Positions 10,113 through 19,213 are shown, counted from the first letter of the stretch. The stretch is DNA of 64,000 nt from Streptomyces sp. MST-110588 (GCF_022695595.1 NZ_CP074380.1:7840501-7904500); one strand, 5' to 3'. The notes: a model not told the origin generated them from the sequence alone. Translations and numbers: made by a program.

Positions 10113-10306
10113 GCGGTCACGCTATGTACGCCAACCCCTCCGCCTCAACCGGGAATTGCATCGGCGACGACCGAAAACACGCGGATTGCCCGCACCTCGG
10201 CGCCTCTCGTCCTAGGTGCCTTCCGCTTGCCTCCCGTTCGTTCTCTGCACGCGCCAACGGCCTCCAGGGAGGCCATGGACGATCAGCGGGTCGATAGGCT
10301 CGGCGC

Positions 10307-11521
10307 ATGACGGCAGACGGCTCCTTGGCACTCAGGCAGCGATCGCTGGGCGACCCGGCCATCACCTACCCGTTGTGGCCGCCGCTGACCGGAGGCTGTC
10401 CCAGGACCAGCACCGGCGACATCGCCTACCCGGTCGGGGTCGACTACGACTACGAACGGGCCCAAGGACCGGCCCTCTTCTCGGCCAAGGGCCCCTCACG
10501 GGGCGCCGGCCTGGACCGGTGGGCGCCACTGCTCCCGCCGCTCGTCGCGCCGGGCCTGGGCGAAGGAGGCACCCCGCTGATCGAGTTCGAGCCCGGCGTC
10601 TTCATCAAGGACGAGTCGCGCAACCCGACCTGGAGCCACAAGGACCGCTTGAACCGCTGCACCACCAGCGCCGCCGTGGGGGTCGGCGCGCCGGGAATCG
10701 TGGTGGCGTCCTCCGGTAACCACGGCGCGTCCGCAGCCGCTTTCGCGGCCCGCGCCGGCCTGCGGTGCGTCGTGTTCGCCGGCCCGGACATGCCGCCGGC
10801 CGTCGACGCGTTCCTCAACGCGTACGGCGCGGTGGTCCTCCCGGTGCCCTGGGCCGCACGGTGGCCGCTGATGCGACAGGTCGTCGACCGCATGGGCCTG
10901 CATCCGGTCAGCAACCTCACGCCCACCCATACCGGTCACGCCTTCGGGCCGGAGGGTTACAAGACCATCGCGTACGAGATCCACCCGGACATCGGCGTTC
11001 CCGCAGCCGTATTCGTCCCCACCGGCTACGGCGAACTCCTCTTCGGCATCTGGAAAGGATTCACCGAACTGCGACGCCTGGGCCTGACCGGGCGCCTGCC
11101 ACGCATGGTCGCCTGCGAGCCCGCCGCTGCCGCGCCCCTGGCCCGGGCCGTACGGTACGGGCTGCCGGCGGCCCAGGTGGACGTGGCACCCACCGAGGCG
11201 TACTCCATCGTCTCCGCGGTCAGTGGTTACCGTGGCGTGATCGCCGTCCGTGACAGCGGCGGCCAGGTGGCCGTCCTTGGCGACGGACAACTCCACGCCG
11301 CCCGCGGCGAACTGGCCCGCGCCGGTCTGTGGACGGAACTCTCCGGCGCCGCCGGGCTCGCGGCCCTGCGCAGCCTGCCGCGCCCCGACGGGCCGGTGGT
11401 CTGCATCTCGACCTCCAGCGGCTTCAAGGACCGTGCCGTCGGCTCCCGGACGACCGAGAGCGTCGCGCCGCAATGGGAGGAGGTCAGTCGCAGGCTGCGC
11501 GCCGCCGGAATCCGTGAGTGA
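10307..11521 (+). CDS. PLP-dependent threonine synthase-like enzyme
   Basis: A 404-aa protein of PLP fold type II (threonine synthase/tryptophan synthase beta superfamily). The region 'GEGGTPLIEFEPGVFIKDESRNPTWSHKDRLN' corresponds to the threonine synthase segment 'NPTGSFKDR', with the PLP lysine in 'HKDR'. 'VASSGNHGASAAAFAARAGLRCVVF' is the phosphate-binding loop. 'TGYGELLFGIWKGF' replaces the usual glycine-rich 'GNGGN' loop. These changes suggest a substrate other than O-phosphohomoserine. A canonical threonine synthase is encoded at 37157 in this window, so this is likely a specialised paralogue. It stands alone. Confidence 0.85.
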   Translation: MTADGSLALRQRSLGDPAITYPLWPPLTGGCPRTSTGDIAYPVGVDYDYERAQGPALFSAKGPSRGAGLDRWAPLLPPLVAPGLGEGGTPLIEFEPGVFIKDESRNPTWSHKDRLNRCTTSAAVGVGAPGIVVASSGNHGASAAAFAARAGLRCVVFAGPDMPPAVDAFLNAYGAVVLPVPWAARWPLMRQVVDRMGLHPVSNLTPTHTGHAFGPEGYKTIAYEIHPDIGVPAAVFVPTGYGELLFGIWKGFTELRRLGLTGRLPRMVACEPAAAAPLARAVRYGLPAAQVDVAPTEAYSIVSAVSGYRGVIAVRDSGGQVAVLGDGQLHAARGELARAGLWTELSGAAGLAALRSLPRPDGPVVCISTSSGFKDRAVGSRTTESVAPQWEEVSRRLRAAGIRE

Positions 11522-11887
11522 CCGCGGCCGGCCCGGCGGCGTGTCCGGCCTCCCCGCTCCAGACGGCCTGCCCGCTCCCGCGGCGGGCCGCGACCCGTTG
11601 TCGCAAGGGTGGTGCTGTGGGGGTGGCCGTGTCGTCCGGCGGACGGAGTCGTTGAATGCGGCACTGCGTGGGCAAAGGTGGAGCTGGGCGGGCGCTGGAG
11701 TGTCCCTCTGGCCGGTGTGGCCGAAGTCGCCTGCGTGAGCCCGTAGTTCACCTGGCTTTGACGGTTTTTGATCGTACCTGCGGGTTACGAGTGGGGTTTT
11801 CCGCCGTGGTGCGGCACACCCTGGAGATAACGCTTGGTAGCGGTGGCGCCTCAGGCTGTCGCCGAAGTAGCGTCCGCGGAAACAAGA

Positions 11888-11929
11888 GAGAGCCCCCGGA
11901 GCTGGTTTGGGCGCCGCCCGGGGGGTCTC
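11888..11929. terminator. Strong hairpin, possible attenuator or terminator
   Basis: gagagcccccgg (11888-11899) pairs with ccggggggtctc (11918-11929) with one G-G mismatch and an 18-base loop. It lies in the 670-base region between the PLP enzyme (ends 11521) and the HTH gene (starts 12434). A short AT-richer stretch at 12325-12360 looks like the promoter zone of the HTH gene. Apart from the small ORF at 12025, I see no gene here. Confidence 0.5.
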
Positions 11930-12024
11930 ATGACTGCGTACTCCAAGGAGCGCTTATGTTCCAGCGTCCTCACCGCTGTCCGGACCGGTCACGATCGGAC
12001 CGGTCCAACAGGGCCGAAGCTAGC

Positions 12025-12231
12025 ATGCCGCCCGCCGGACCTCCTGAAACGGGACCGGCAAGTGTTTTGGGAGTAAGCGGGACCGCAGCCGCGTTCCTGG
12101 CCGTACTGAGCCTGCCGGTCATCCTCATCCACCACACCACGGCGGAGCCGGCAACTGCCGCCGCGCTGACCGCCGCCCTGTTCGCCGCCCGCGGTGTTTC
12201 CTGCCGCTACCTGCGTATTCGCTGGTCCTGA
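12025..12231 (+). CDS. Possible small membrane protein (68 aa)
   Basis: From the ATG at 12025 the frame encodes a hydrophobic protein with two likely membrane helices (SVLGVSGTAAAFLAVLSLPVILI and ATAAALTAALFAARGV) and a basic tail CRYLRIRWS. Composition is protein-like, but the ribosome site is weak and a longer in-frame start exists at 11956. The function is unknown. It resembles small membrane proteins near actinomycete plasmid-type genes, which is only an impression. Confidence 0.35.
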   Translation: MPPAGPPETGPASVLGVSGTAAAFLAVLSLPVILIHHTTAEPATAAALTAALFAARGVSCRYLRIRWS

Positions 12232-12433
12232 ACCGTACCTCTGGGCCCGCACCTCCACCGCTGCGCCGGGCGGACCCGGTCCGGCCCGGCGCAGCGCCGG
12301 TTGCCTCTCCGGTGGGAGAGCGACACAAAAATATGATCTCGAGGGGGAGAAAAACGGCCCGCGGGCGCAGCAAATGCCTGCCGCGCGGCTGAAATCTCCC
12401 TCAACGCATCCCCCGAAAGGGGTACCCGCCGAC

Positions 12434-13579
12434 ATGACTTCTCCAGGCTCTGCCCCACGTATGTGCCCCAGGTGCGACAAGGAAATCCGCTACACCGGAC
12501 GCGGCCGGCCCCGCTTGTACTGCTCCCGCTCCTGCCAGCGCCGCAAAGGACCGCCGGCACAGAGCCTGGAGACCGGCCCGCAGCGATGCGATGTCCTCCA
12601 GGCGGCGCACCACACCACCGGGGCGCTGCTGGACGCCGAGTACCAGTCCAGCCCCGGCCTGGCCCAGCGCCTGGCCGGCTCCGCACAGGCCCGCAAACTC
12701 CTGGACCTCTACGATTCCCTGACGGTGCTGCAGCTACGGGCCGAAGGCGCGAGCTGGAAAGCGGTCGGCAAGACGGTCGGCATCAGCGCCTCCACCGCCC
12801 GCCGCAAGTGGGTCCGCGCCACGGTCGCCGGTAAACTGCGCCAGTTCGATGCCCTGCAGAGCGCAGGCCCCCCGTCCCCGGACCCTGTTCCGCCCGCCGT
12901 CCTGCCCATCCCGCGTCAGCGTCCCGCCCACAACACCGGTGCGCCGCCGGGGCCGCCCGCCACCGACGAGGAACCCGCCGGCCTGACCAGCACCCAGCAA
13001 TTCGCCAATGCCCTGTCCCACCTTCACCGGACCAGCGGCAAGGCCATGCGGGAACTCGCCCAGGACGCCCACGTATCCGCCTCCTACGTCTCCCGGGTCA
13101 TCTCCGGCGAACGCCTTCCCTCCTGGCCCGTCGCCCGCCGACTGACCATCGCCTGCGGCGGCGACCCCTGCGCCGTCGCGACCCTGTGGCGCGCCGCCCG
13201 CAGCGTACCCGTCACCACCGACATCAGCCCCCACGACGCCGCGGACGCCCTGCACGCCGCGCTGCGCGGTCTGTACCTGTCCGCCCGCCAGCCCGACACA
13301 TACCTGCTCAGCGTCCTGAGCCACCACGCCCTGACCGAAGAAGAGATCACCGCCGTCTTCGAAGGACGGCACTGTCCGGACTGGCCGGCCCTGGGCCGCC
13401 TGGTCCTGGCCCTGGACGGCCGCCCGGCCGCCCTGCGCCCCCTGTGGAACGCCGCCTACCGCACCGCCTCCCACGCCTCACCCCCCGCTCCTGCCTCCCC
13501 TGCCCCCCACCCTCCACCCACCACTGCCCTCACACATACGGGCACCCACGCCCCGCTCCCCGTGAGCGCCTTCGGATAA
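12434..13579 (+). CDS. Zinc-finger and helix-turn-helix DNA-binding protein
   Basis: A 381-aa protein. The N-terminus has a CxxC...CxxxC ribbon (CPRCDKEIRYTGRGRPRLYC, then SRSC; residues about 14-37). A first HTH follows ('LRAEGASWKAVGKTVGISASTARRKW', about 100-125). A Pro-rich linker leads to an XRE-like HTH ('GKAMRELAQDAHVSASYVSRVISGERLPSW', about 195-225). A second, degenerate copy comes later ('HHALTEEEITAVFEGRHCPDWPALGRLVLAL'). It is probably a transcription factor. The next gene starts 36 bases downstream and encodes a sigma-like protein, so the two likely form an operon. The target is unknown. Confidence 0.8.
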   Translation: MTSPGSAPRMCPRCDKEIRYTGRGRPRLYCSRSCQRRKGPPAQSLETGPQRCDVLQAAHHTTGALLDAEYQSSPGLAQRLAGSAQARKLLDLYDSLTVLQLRAEGASWKAVGKTVGISASTARRKWVRATVAGKLRQFDALQSAGPPSPDPVPPAVLPIPRQRPAHNTGAPPGPPATDEEPAGLTSTQQFANALSHLHRTSGKAMRELAQDAHVSASYVSRVISGERLPSWPVARRLTIACGGDPCAVATLWRAARSVPVTTDISPHDAADALHAALRGLYLSARQPDTYLLSVLSHHALTEEEITAVFEGRHCPDWPALGRLVLALDGRPAALRPLWNAAYRTASHASPPAPASPAPHPPPTTALTHTGTHAPLPVSAFG

Positions 13580-13615
13580 CCGTCCCACCACCGCTCGTCA
13601 CCGGGGGAGACGACC

Positions 13616-14179
13616 ATGCGCCCGACCGCCATGCACCCGACGACCATGCACCCGACCACCATGCATCCAACCGCCGCACCCGGCCCGCTCCATGGCACCC
13701 GGATCCACCTGCCCCACCAGCCTCCCGTCAGCATCCACCTGCCGCTGGACTTCACCGCCTTCTGCGAACTGAGGTACGCGCACTACCAGCGCCACGCCCG
13801 CCTACGCCTGACCGACCCCGCCGCCGCGGACCACGCCGTCCAAAACGCCCTGGGCGCCCTGGCCACCGACTGGCGCCGTGTTCTGGGCAGCCCGCGCCCG
13901 GCCTACCGCGCCTGGCAGATCCTGACCGGGAGCATCACCGCCCTGGCCCGCCGGTACCCGGACGCGCCGCCCACCGCCGCCCGTACCTTGTACACCCTCC
14001 TGCCCGCCCCGCGGGCCGACGCCATGCTCCTGCACCTCCAGGGCCTGTCCCTCCACGAGGCCGCGGAGGTGACCGGCCTGGACGAACCGGTCCTGGCATA
14101 CCGGCTCCGCGCCGCCCAGCACACCCTCGACGCCCGCCTGGCACCGCAGGCGAACCCGAACCGCAAACCTCCGATGTAG
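13616..14179 (+). CDS. Sigma-factor-like helix-turn-helix protein
   Basis: A 187-aa protein. Residues about 43-110 resemble ECF sigma region 2 ('FTAFCELRYAHYQRHARLRLTDPAAADHAVQNALGALATDW'). Residues about 125-175 resemble region 4 ('LPAPRADAMLLHLQGLSLHEAAEVTGLDEPVLAYRLRAAQHTL'). The ATG at 13616 is preceded by GGGGGAGA. The first 20 residues are an odd tandem repeat (MHPTTMHPTTMHPT), giving four in-frame ATGs, so the true start may be later. It follows the HTH protein closely, and the pair may act together as regulator and sigma-like factor. Core promoter-binding residues were not checked. Confidence 0.7.
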   Translation: MRPTAMHPTTMHPTTMHPTAAPGPLHGTRIHLPHQPPVSIHLPLDFTAFCELRYAHYQRHARLRLTDPAAADHAVQNALGALATDWRRVLGSPRPAYRAWQILTGSITALARRYPDAPPTAARTLYTLLPAPRADAMLLHLQGLSLHEAAEVTGLDEPVLAYRLRAAQHTLDARLAPQANPNRKPPM

Positions 14180-14700
14180 GGCTCGTCCCACCGCTCGAAG
14201 GCGCGGCATACGAAGCACTACGGCGACCGTCTGGTGCATGAGCCGCCGGCGAGCAGGCGCAGCGGGCACCGCGCCATGCATCGGGGGTACGGGCAGGACC
14301 GGCCCACCGCCACGCCGATCGGCCTGGCCGGGGCACCGTGGCCAACCGACGGAACTCGTCGAGCCGGCCTTGTGCGGTACTCGCAGGGCGATCGTTCCCG
14401 GTCGTGGTCCGCCGCCCGAACGGCGAGGCGGATCGCCGTGGGCGGCAACGGGCGCAAGCGGCGCCGGAGGAGTCGCGGACCTGATCGGGACGCACCGCGG
14501 ACCGTTTCGGTCCGGCACAGTCCAGCCATCACCCCGCCCGATGACCCGGCGCCCAGACCCGGCGCCGGACCCGGCATCTGACCCGCCGCACGAACCGTCC
14601 CGCCGAACGCCGCGACGCCGCCCACGGCTACGCGATGCCCCAGGCCGCCTGATCACCCTGATGCCCTCCGCCCGCGCCCGGCGGGGTGGGCCTTGAGGGA
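14180..14700. other. Gene-free convergent spacer
   Basis: These 520 bases lie between two convergent genes. Frames on both strands are Arg/Pro/Ala-rich without ribosome sites or recognisable domains. I see no RNA gene or clear repeat. The sequence may be decayed. Confidence 0.4.
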
Positions 14701-15453
14701 TTACTCCGCCGGTGCGTCGCCGGCCGGGGAACAGGGGGGAGACAGTGGCCGGGGAAGGTCGCCGGTGTCGATGATGTGGTGGGCAACGGTGGTCAGCCGC
14801 AGGTGGTGGTGGCGGGCGTGACGGCACATGGTGGTGAAGGCGTTGTCGAGGGAGGTGGTGCGCAGGGCGGCGAGCATGCCTTTTGCCTGCTCGATGACGA
14901 TGCGGCTGTGCAGGGCGGTGTGGAGTTGTTCGTTGACGCTGTCGGCGTGGTCGAGGGCACGGGCGTGGACGAGGCCGATGGTGGCCGCGTCGGCGAAGGC
15001 CTGGGCCAGGGCAAGGTCGGCCAGGGGCAGGGGACTGTCGGTGGTGCGCAGGAGCAGCAGGCTGCCCAGCGTCTGCCGGCGCAGGCGCAGGGGGACGGCG
15101 CTGGCGTAGGTGTAGCCGGCCTCAACGGCTTGTGTGGTGAAGTCGTTCCAGGTGGCGGGGGCTCGGGCGAGGTTTCCGGGAGTGACTGCGGTGGCGGTGC
15201 GGTAGGCGTCCAGGGCCGGCCCCTCGCGCATGGCCAGGTCCATGACCTTGCTCAGGGCCGGGCTGGGGTCGCAGGGTGCCGGGCTGTACAGGCTCGGGCC
15301 GGGATAGGCCAGCAGGATGGTGGTGTCCGCCACGGCGAGCAGGTCGCAGCAGCGGACGGTCATCTGCTGCAGGAAGTCGATGACATCGAAGTCTGCGACC
15401 AGGGTGTCGGCGAGTTCGACGAAGGTTTCGGCGATCTTCTGTTCTCGGCTCAT
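14701..15453 (-). CDS. GAF-ANTAR domain protein
   Basis: A 250-aa protein from the ATG at 15453 (MSREQKIAETFVELADTLVADFDVIDFL). Residues about 10-160 form a GAF sensor domain ('LLAVADTTILLAYPG', 'SAVPLRLRRQTLGSLLLL'). Residues about 170-230 form an ANTAR domain ('QLHTALHSRIVIEQAKGMLAA...AFTTMCRHARHHHLRLTTVAHHII'), an RNA-binding antitermination module. Such proteins couple a small-molecule or phosphorylation cue to read-through of hairpin terminators. A second GAF-ANTAR gene lies 60 bases upstream on the same strand, and the two probably form an operon. Confidence 0.92.
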   Translation of the reverse strand: MSREQKIAETFVELADTLVADFDVIDFLQQMTVRCCDLLAVADTTILLAYPGPSLYSPAPCDPSPALSKVMDLAMREGPALDAYRTATAVTPGNLARAPATWNDFTTQAVEAGYTYASAVPLRLRRQTLGSLLLLRTTDSPLPLADLALAQAFADAATIGLVHARALDHADSVNEQLHTALHSRIVIEQAKGMLAALRTTSLDNAFTTMCRHARHHHLRLTTVAHHIIDTGDLPRPLSPPCSPAGDAPAE

Positions 15454-15516
15454 GGTCAACCTCTCGGGGCACGAACGCCGACGTGGCCGTGACGGGTTCG
15501 TGTTCGACGGCGTGGT

Positions 15517-16206
15517 TCACGGAGGCAGCTCGCTCAGGACGTCCTGGGCGATGTCGGCCAGCGTTCGTCCGGAGGCGAAGGCCTGGGCCCGCAACCGCAC
15601 CAGGGCCTCCTCCAGCGGCACGCCGAGCCGGATACTGAGCACGCCGGTGGCTTGGTGCACCTCGGCCCGGTGCAGATCGACCGAACCCGCCTCCCTGGTC
15701 CTGCCGTCCTCCTGTCCGGTGCCCGGCTGCCAGGCCAGCAGCCGGCCGGTCAGGGCATCGGCCACCCGCAGCCCGTCCGCCGCCTGCCGCGCGGTCAGGA
15801 ACCCGGGCGTCGTGCGGTACCCGGTCAGCGTTCCCAACCGGGCCGCCCCGCTGCGTACCGGCCACACGAACATCGCCCGCACCTGCAGTGCGCCGGCTTC
15901 GGCGGCGAACTGCGGCCACGGGCCGCCCCCGTTCCCGGTCTCCTGCAGATCAGCTACCTGGTAGGGCACCACGGTGAAGTCCGCGGAGATCGACGGGCCC
16001 TGCCCGAGGGTGAACTGCGCATCCTCCAGCCGCCCACTGATGTCGTCGCTGAACCACACCAGCTCCGCTCCCCACCGCAAGGAGACCGCTATGCCCTCCA
16101 GGCCCAGCGCATGCGCGCACCGCACCGCCCACACGCGGTGCTCCTCTGCGGCAACGGCCTGCTCCAAGCCGTTGAGCAACTCCTGCACAGACACCCGGCG
16201 CTCCAT
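15517..16206 (-). CDS. GAF-ANTAR domain protein
   Basis: A 229-aa protein starting MERRVSVQELLNGLEQAVAA at 16206, with GGAAGG 9 bases upstream. The GAF-like N-terminal part includes 'GLEGIAVSLRWGAELVWFSDDISGRLEDAQFTLGQGPS' and 'VRAMFVWPVRSGAARLGTLTGYR'. The last 60 residues ('LHRAEVHQATGVLSIRLGVPLEEALVRLRAQAFASGRTLADIAQDVL') are a short ANTAR domain. The gene precedes the other GAF-ANTAR gene, and the paralogues could form a heteromeric or sequential antitermination system. RNA targets are not apparent nearby. Confidence 0.9.
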   Translation of the reverse strand: MERRVSVQELLNGLEQAVAAEEHRVWAVRCAHALGLEGIAVSLRWGAELVWFSDDISGRLEDAQFTLGQGPSISADFTVVPYQVADLQETGNGGGPWPQFAAEAGALQVRAMFVWPVRSGAARLGTLTGYRTTPGFLTARQAADGLRVADALTGRLLAWQPGTGQEDGRTREAGSVDLHRAEVHQATGVLSIRLGVPLEEALVRLRAQAFASGRTLADIAQDVLSELPP

Positions 16207-16426
16207 AGCTGAGCCTTCCACTCAAGAGCAGACCGGCTCCTCAGGGCGGCCAGCATTCCGTACCCAGAACACTACTCCTCAGCGCCCCGACGGAACCTGC
16301 CAACGCGGGTGACAGCTTCCATCCGAACCGGACTTCGTACTCACCACAACAGCACAAGGCGTCGCCCGAGGGGTTCCGGCAGGGTCTATCGGAACTGAGG
16401 TGCGATTCGTCTGTCTGGCCTACGAG

Positions 16427-16753
16427 TTAGAGGGCGGCCTGCTCGTTGGGGAAGTGCCCGCATGTCTGGGCCGCGCGCCGGTAGCGGGCGTTGAGGGACT
16501 CGATGGCGTTGGTGGTGTGGACGACCTGCCGGATCGCATCGGGCAGGCCGAGGAAGGGCAGGAACCCGCTCCAGGCCCGCTCTCGGGTCCCGGCGATCGA
16601 CGGGTAACGCCTGCCCCCCTTCTCGTCGAACTCGGCGAGCCGCAGCCGTGCTTCGTCCTCGTTGACGGCGGTATAGACGGGCTTGAGGTCGCGGGCGACC
16701 TCGGCCCGGTGGCGGCGGGAGGCGTGCGCGGGCCGGCGCGGACCGGTCGTCAT
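16427..16753 (-). pseudogene. IS256-family (mutator) transposase C-terminal fragment
   Basis: The frame reads ASRRHRAEVARDLKPVYTAV, then NEDEARLRLAEFDEKGGRRYPSI, and ends 'TTNAIESLNARYRRAAQTCGHFPNEQAAL' before a stop. These are signature C-terminal sequences of IS256-type transposases. The N-terminal two thirds, the DDE core start and both inverted repeats are missing. It is a dead relic marking a past insertion. Confidence 0.9.
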
Positions 16754-16863
16754 CCCGTACGTCCGGGCGAGATCGGCACGTCACCGGCTCCCAGCGGTCG
16801 AGGCCGCCCGCGGCAGTCGACCATTTCCATAAACTATGAATATAAAAGTGCTATGCTCCGAGC

Positions 16864-17322
16864 ATGAATCGTCAAGACACCGCTCCTGGCGCGTCCGCCG
16901 CCATCGGGGCAGCCCTCTACGGCCTGGCCACCAGGGCCGCGAGACGCCTGCCCCGGGACATGAGCCTGACGTCCGCCGCCACCCTGGCCACCCTGGACCG
17001 GACCGGCCCGCGGCGCATCACCGATCTGGCCGCGGTCGAGGGCGTCACCCAGCCCGCGATGACCGCCCTGGTCCGGGTGTTGGAGGAGTCCGGCCTGGTC
17101 GAGCGGCGGGGTGACGCGTCCGACAAGCGGGTCACGCTGGTGTGCCTGACCGAGGCCGGCGCCTCTTATGTCCGGACGCGGCGCCAGGCGGGCGTCGACG
17201 CGTTCGAGCGGTTGATCGGCGAGCTCACCGGCGACGAGGTCGAGGCGCTGGTGGCGGCCCTTCCGGCGCTGAAGCATCTGGCAGAGCTCGAAAGCCGGGA
17301 CCGCGAAGGGCCGAAGCAGTGA
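16864..17322 (+). CDS. MarR family transcriptional regulator
   Basis: A 152-aa protein with a central winged helix: 'LTSAATLATLDRTGPRRITDLAAVEGVTQPAMTALVRVLEESGLVERR', wing 'GDASDKRVTLVCLTEAG', and C-terminal dimerisation helices. The ATG at 16864 sits about 10 bases after a TATGCT box in an unusually AT-rich stretch (16828-16862), so the message may be leaderless and the operator probably lies there. It precedes an MFS exporter by a few bases, the usual repressor-pump arrangement. Confidence 0.93.
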   Translation: MNRQDTAPGASAAIGAALYGLATRAARRLPRDMSLTSAATLATLDRTGPRRITDLAAVEGVTQPAMTALVRVLEESGLVERRGDASDKRVTLVCLTEAGASYVRTRRQAGVDAFERLIGELTGDEVEALVAALPALKHLAELESRDREGPKQ

Positions 17323-17348
17323 CCGGGCAGCCGGTCGGCGGAGTCCCG

Positions 17349-18752
17349 ATGAAGGCGTTCCCGGTGCCGCGTTCCAAGGCGCGGCTGCTGGTCCCCGCCC
17401 TGATGTTCATCGCTCTGGTCGTGGCGGCGGTCGCCAGCCTCGGGACGCCGCTCATCACCAGCGTGGCGACCTCGTTCCACGTCTCGCTCGGCAGCGCGCA
17501 GTGGACGCTGACCGTCGCGCTGCTCAGCGGCGCCGTCGCCACGCCGGTCCTGGGCCGGCTCGGAGCCGGCCCGCACCGGCGGGCCACGATCCTCGCCACG
17601 CTGGCGGTCGTCGTCGCCGGCAGCGCGCTCACCGTGCTGCCGCTGCCGTTCGCGTGGCTGCTGGCCGGCAGGGCGGCCCAGGGCGTCGGGCTCGGGCTGA
17701 CGGCGCTGATGATGGGCGTGGCCCGGGACCACCTCCCCGAGGAGCGCAGCGCGGCCGTGATCGCCCTGATCTCGGTGGTCTCGGTCATCGGAGCCGGCGT
17801 CGGGTACCCGCTGGCCGCACTGCTCGCCGAGCTCGGCGGGGTACGGGCCGCCTACGGCCTCGGCCTGGTCGTCACCGCCGCCGCCCTTGTGACCGCGTGG
17901 CGCTCCATGCCCGAAGCCCCCGAAGGCCGCTTTGCCCGCGTGGACGTGGCAGGCGCGGTCGTCCTGGCCGCCGCGCTGCTCCTGGTGCTGTTCCTCGCCG
18001 GCGAACGGAATCTGTGGAGCCGGCACCTCGCCGTGGCGGCGGGCCTCGCCGTCGTCGCGGTGGTGCTGCTCTGCGTCTGGGCCGTCATCGAGCTGCGCAG
18101 CACGACGCCCCTGGTCGATGTGCGTGCGGTGCGGCACCCGGCGGTCGCCGGGGCGAACCTCGCCATGTTCGTCGGCGGGATCGGCATGTACCTCCTGCTC
18201 ACGCTCATCACCCGGTACGCGCAGACGCCGCACGGCGCCGGCTACGGCTTCGGGCTGACGACCTTCGTCGCCGGGCTGGTCCTCATCCCGTTCTCGGTGC
18301 TGGGGTTCGTCGCCGGCAAGCTCACGCCGCGGGTCCGGATGCGGATCGCCGACCCCCTGCTCCTGGCCGGCAGCGCCGTCGTGGTCGGCGGCGGGTTCGC
18401 CCTGTTCGCGGCGGCCCGGTCGGACCTGGCCGAACTGTTCGTGGCGATGGGCGTGCTCGGCTTCGGCGTCGGGGGCTTCTCGGCCGCGATGCCCGGCGTC
18501 ATCCTGGCCGTCACCCCCAAGAGCGAGACGTCGAGCGCCATGAGCTTCAACTACGTCGTCCGCAGCGTCGGGTACTCGCTGGGCAGCGCCATCGGCGGCC
18601 TGATCCTCGCCGCGGGCACCGGCCCCGGCCACCTCCTCCCCGACGACAGCGCCTACACCACCGCGGCGCTGGTCGGCATCGGCGCCATGGCGATCACGAC
18701 GCTGACAAGCCTTGCTCTCGCCCGCCGACGTCCGTCCGAGACCACCCCGTGA
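17349..18752 (+). CDS. MFS drug exporter
   Basis: A 467-aa membrane protein with about 14 hydrophobic helices. It fits the DHA2-like multidrug efflux group: 'GSAQWTLTVALLSGAVATPVLGRLGAGPHRR' spans helix 2 and the loop 2-3 motif region, and 'LLAGRAAQGVGLGLTALMMGVARDHLPEE' matches helices 4-5. I used the ATG at 17349, with GGCGGAG upstream. A GTG at 17319 overlapping the MarR stop, with GAAGGG upstream, would add 10 residues and couple translation. It is probably repressed by the MarR product and induced by its substrate, which is unknown. Confidence 0.92.
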   Translation: MKAFPVPRSKARLLVPALMFIALVVAAVASLGTPLITSVATSFHVSLGSAQWTLTVALLSGAVATPVLGRLGAGPHRRATILATLAVVVAGSALTVLPLPFAWLLAGRAAQGVGLGLTALMMGVARDHLPEERSAAVIALISVVSVIGAGVGYPLAALLAELGGVRAAYGLGLVVTAAALVTAWRSMPEAPEGRFARVDVAGAVVLAAALLLVLFLAGERNLWSRHLAVAAGLAVVAVVLLCVWAVIELRSTTPLVDVRAVRHPAVAGANLAMFVGGIGMYLLLTLITRYAQTPHGAGYGFGLTTFVAGLVLIPFSVLGFVAGKLTPRVRMRIADPLLLAGSAVVVGGGFALFAAARSDLAELFVAMGVLGFGVGGFSAAMPGVILAVTPKSETSSAMSFNYVVRSVGYSLGSAIGGLILAAGTGPGHLLPDDSAYTTAALVGIGAMAITTLTSLALARRRPSETTP

Positions 18753-18874
18753 GAGCTCGCGCACATAGGCGGTGTGGCGAGCCTCTGCAAAGGCGGGCAC
18801 CGGTCCCGATGGACATGGAGTCGCGACACTCTGTGACCGCTGGAGAGACTGGGCCCGTCCTGCCGCCACGGCCG

Positions 18875-19213
18875 TCAGTCCGCCGCCTTGGGCCGCCAAC
18901 CGGAGGCCCAGGCATCGAGCGGGGCGAGAGATTCCTGAAGGGTCCTGCCCTGTTCGGTGAGCAGGTATCCCTCGCCGGCGTGCTCGACGAGGTCGGCCTG
19001 TCCGAGCTCGCGAAGCCTGTCTGCCAGGACGCTTGATGAGACGCCGCCACATCGTTGCTGGAGCTGGCGGAAGGTCGGAGATGAGCCGTCCCGTAGCTCC
19101 CACAGGATGCGCAGCGCCCAGCGTCGGCCCAAGAGGTCCAGGAGCGCCATGATCGGGCGCCCCGTGTGCGAGCCGCGGACCCGGCGGCCCGGGAGTGGAG
19201 TTGGTCGTGTCAT
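18875..19213 (-). CDS. HxlR family transcriptional regulator
   Basis: A 112-aa winged-helix protein from the ATG at 19213, with GGAAAGGGA upstream. It has 'IMALLDLLGRRWALRILWELRDGSSPTFRQLQQRCGGVSSSVLADRLRELGQADLVEH', then the wing 'GEGYLLTEQGRTLQESLAPLDAWASGW', the standard HxlR layout. HxlR proteins often respond to aldehydes, quinones or redox stress. It is divergent, with only 39 bases between starts, from a carboxymuconolactone decarboxylase-family gene that it probably controls. Confidence 0.93.
   Translation of the reverse strand: MTRPTPLPGRRVRGSHTGRPIMALLDLLGRRWALRILWELRDGSSPTFRQLQQRCGGVSSSVLADRLRELGQADLVEHAGEGYLLTEQGRTLQESLAPLDAWASGWRPKAAD

Noticed and set aside
8791..10215. 474-codon + strand frame over the TolB-like gene
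   Set aside because: Ser/Pro/Arg-rich antisense frame; the minus strand has lipobox and propeller repeats.
17166..19103. 645-codon minus-strand frame opposite the MFS gene
   Set aside because: Composition of a high-GC antisense shadow; the + strand encodes a clear 12-14 helix exporter.
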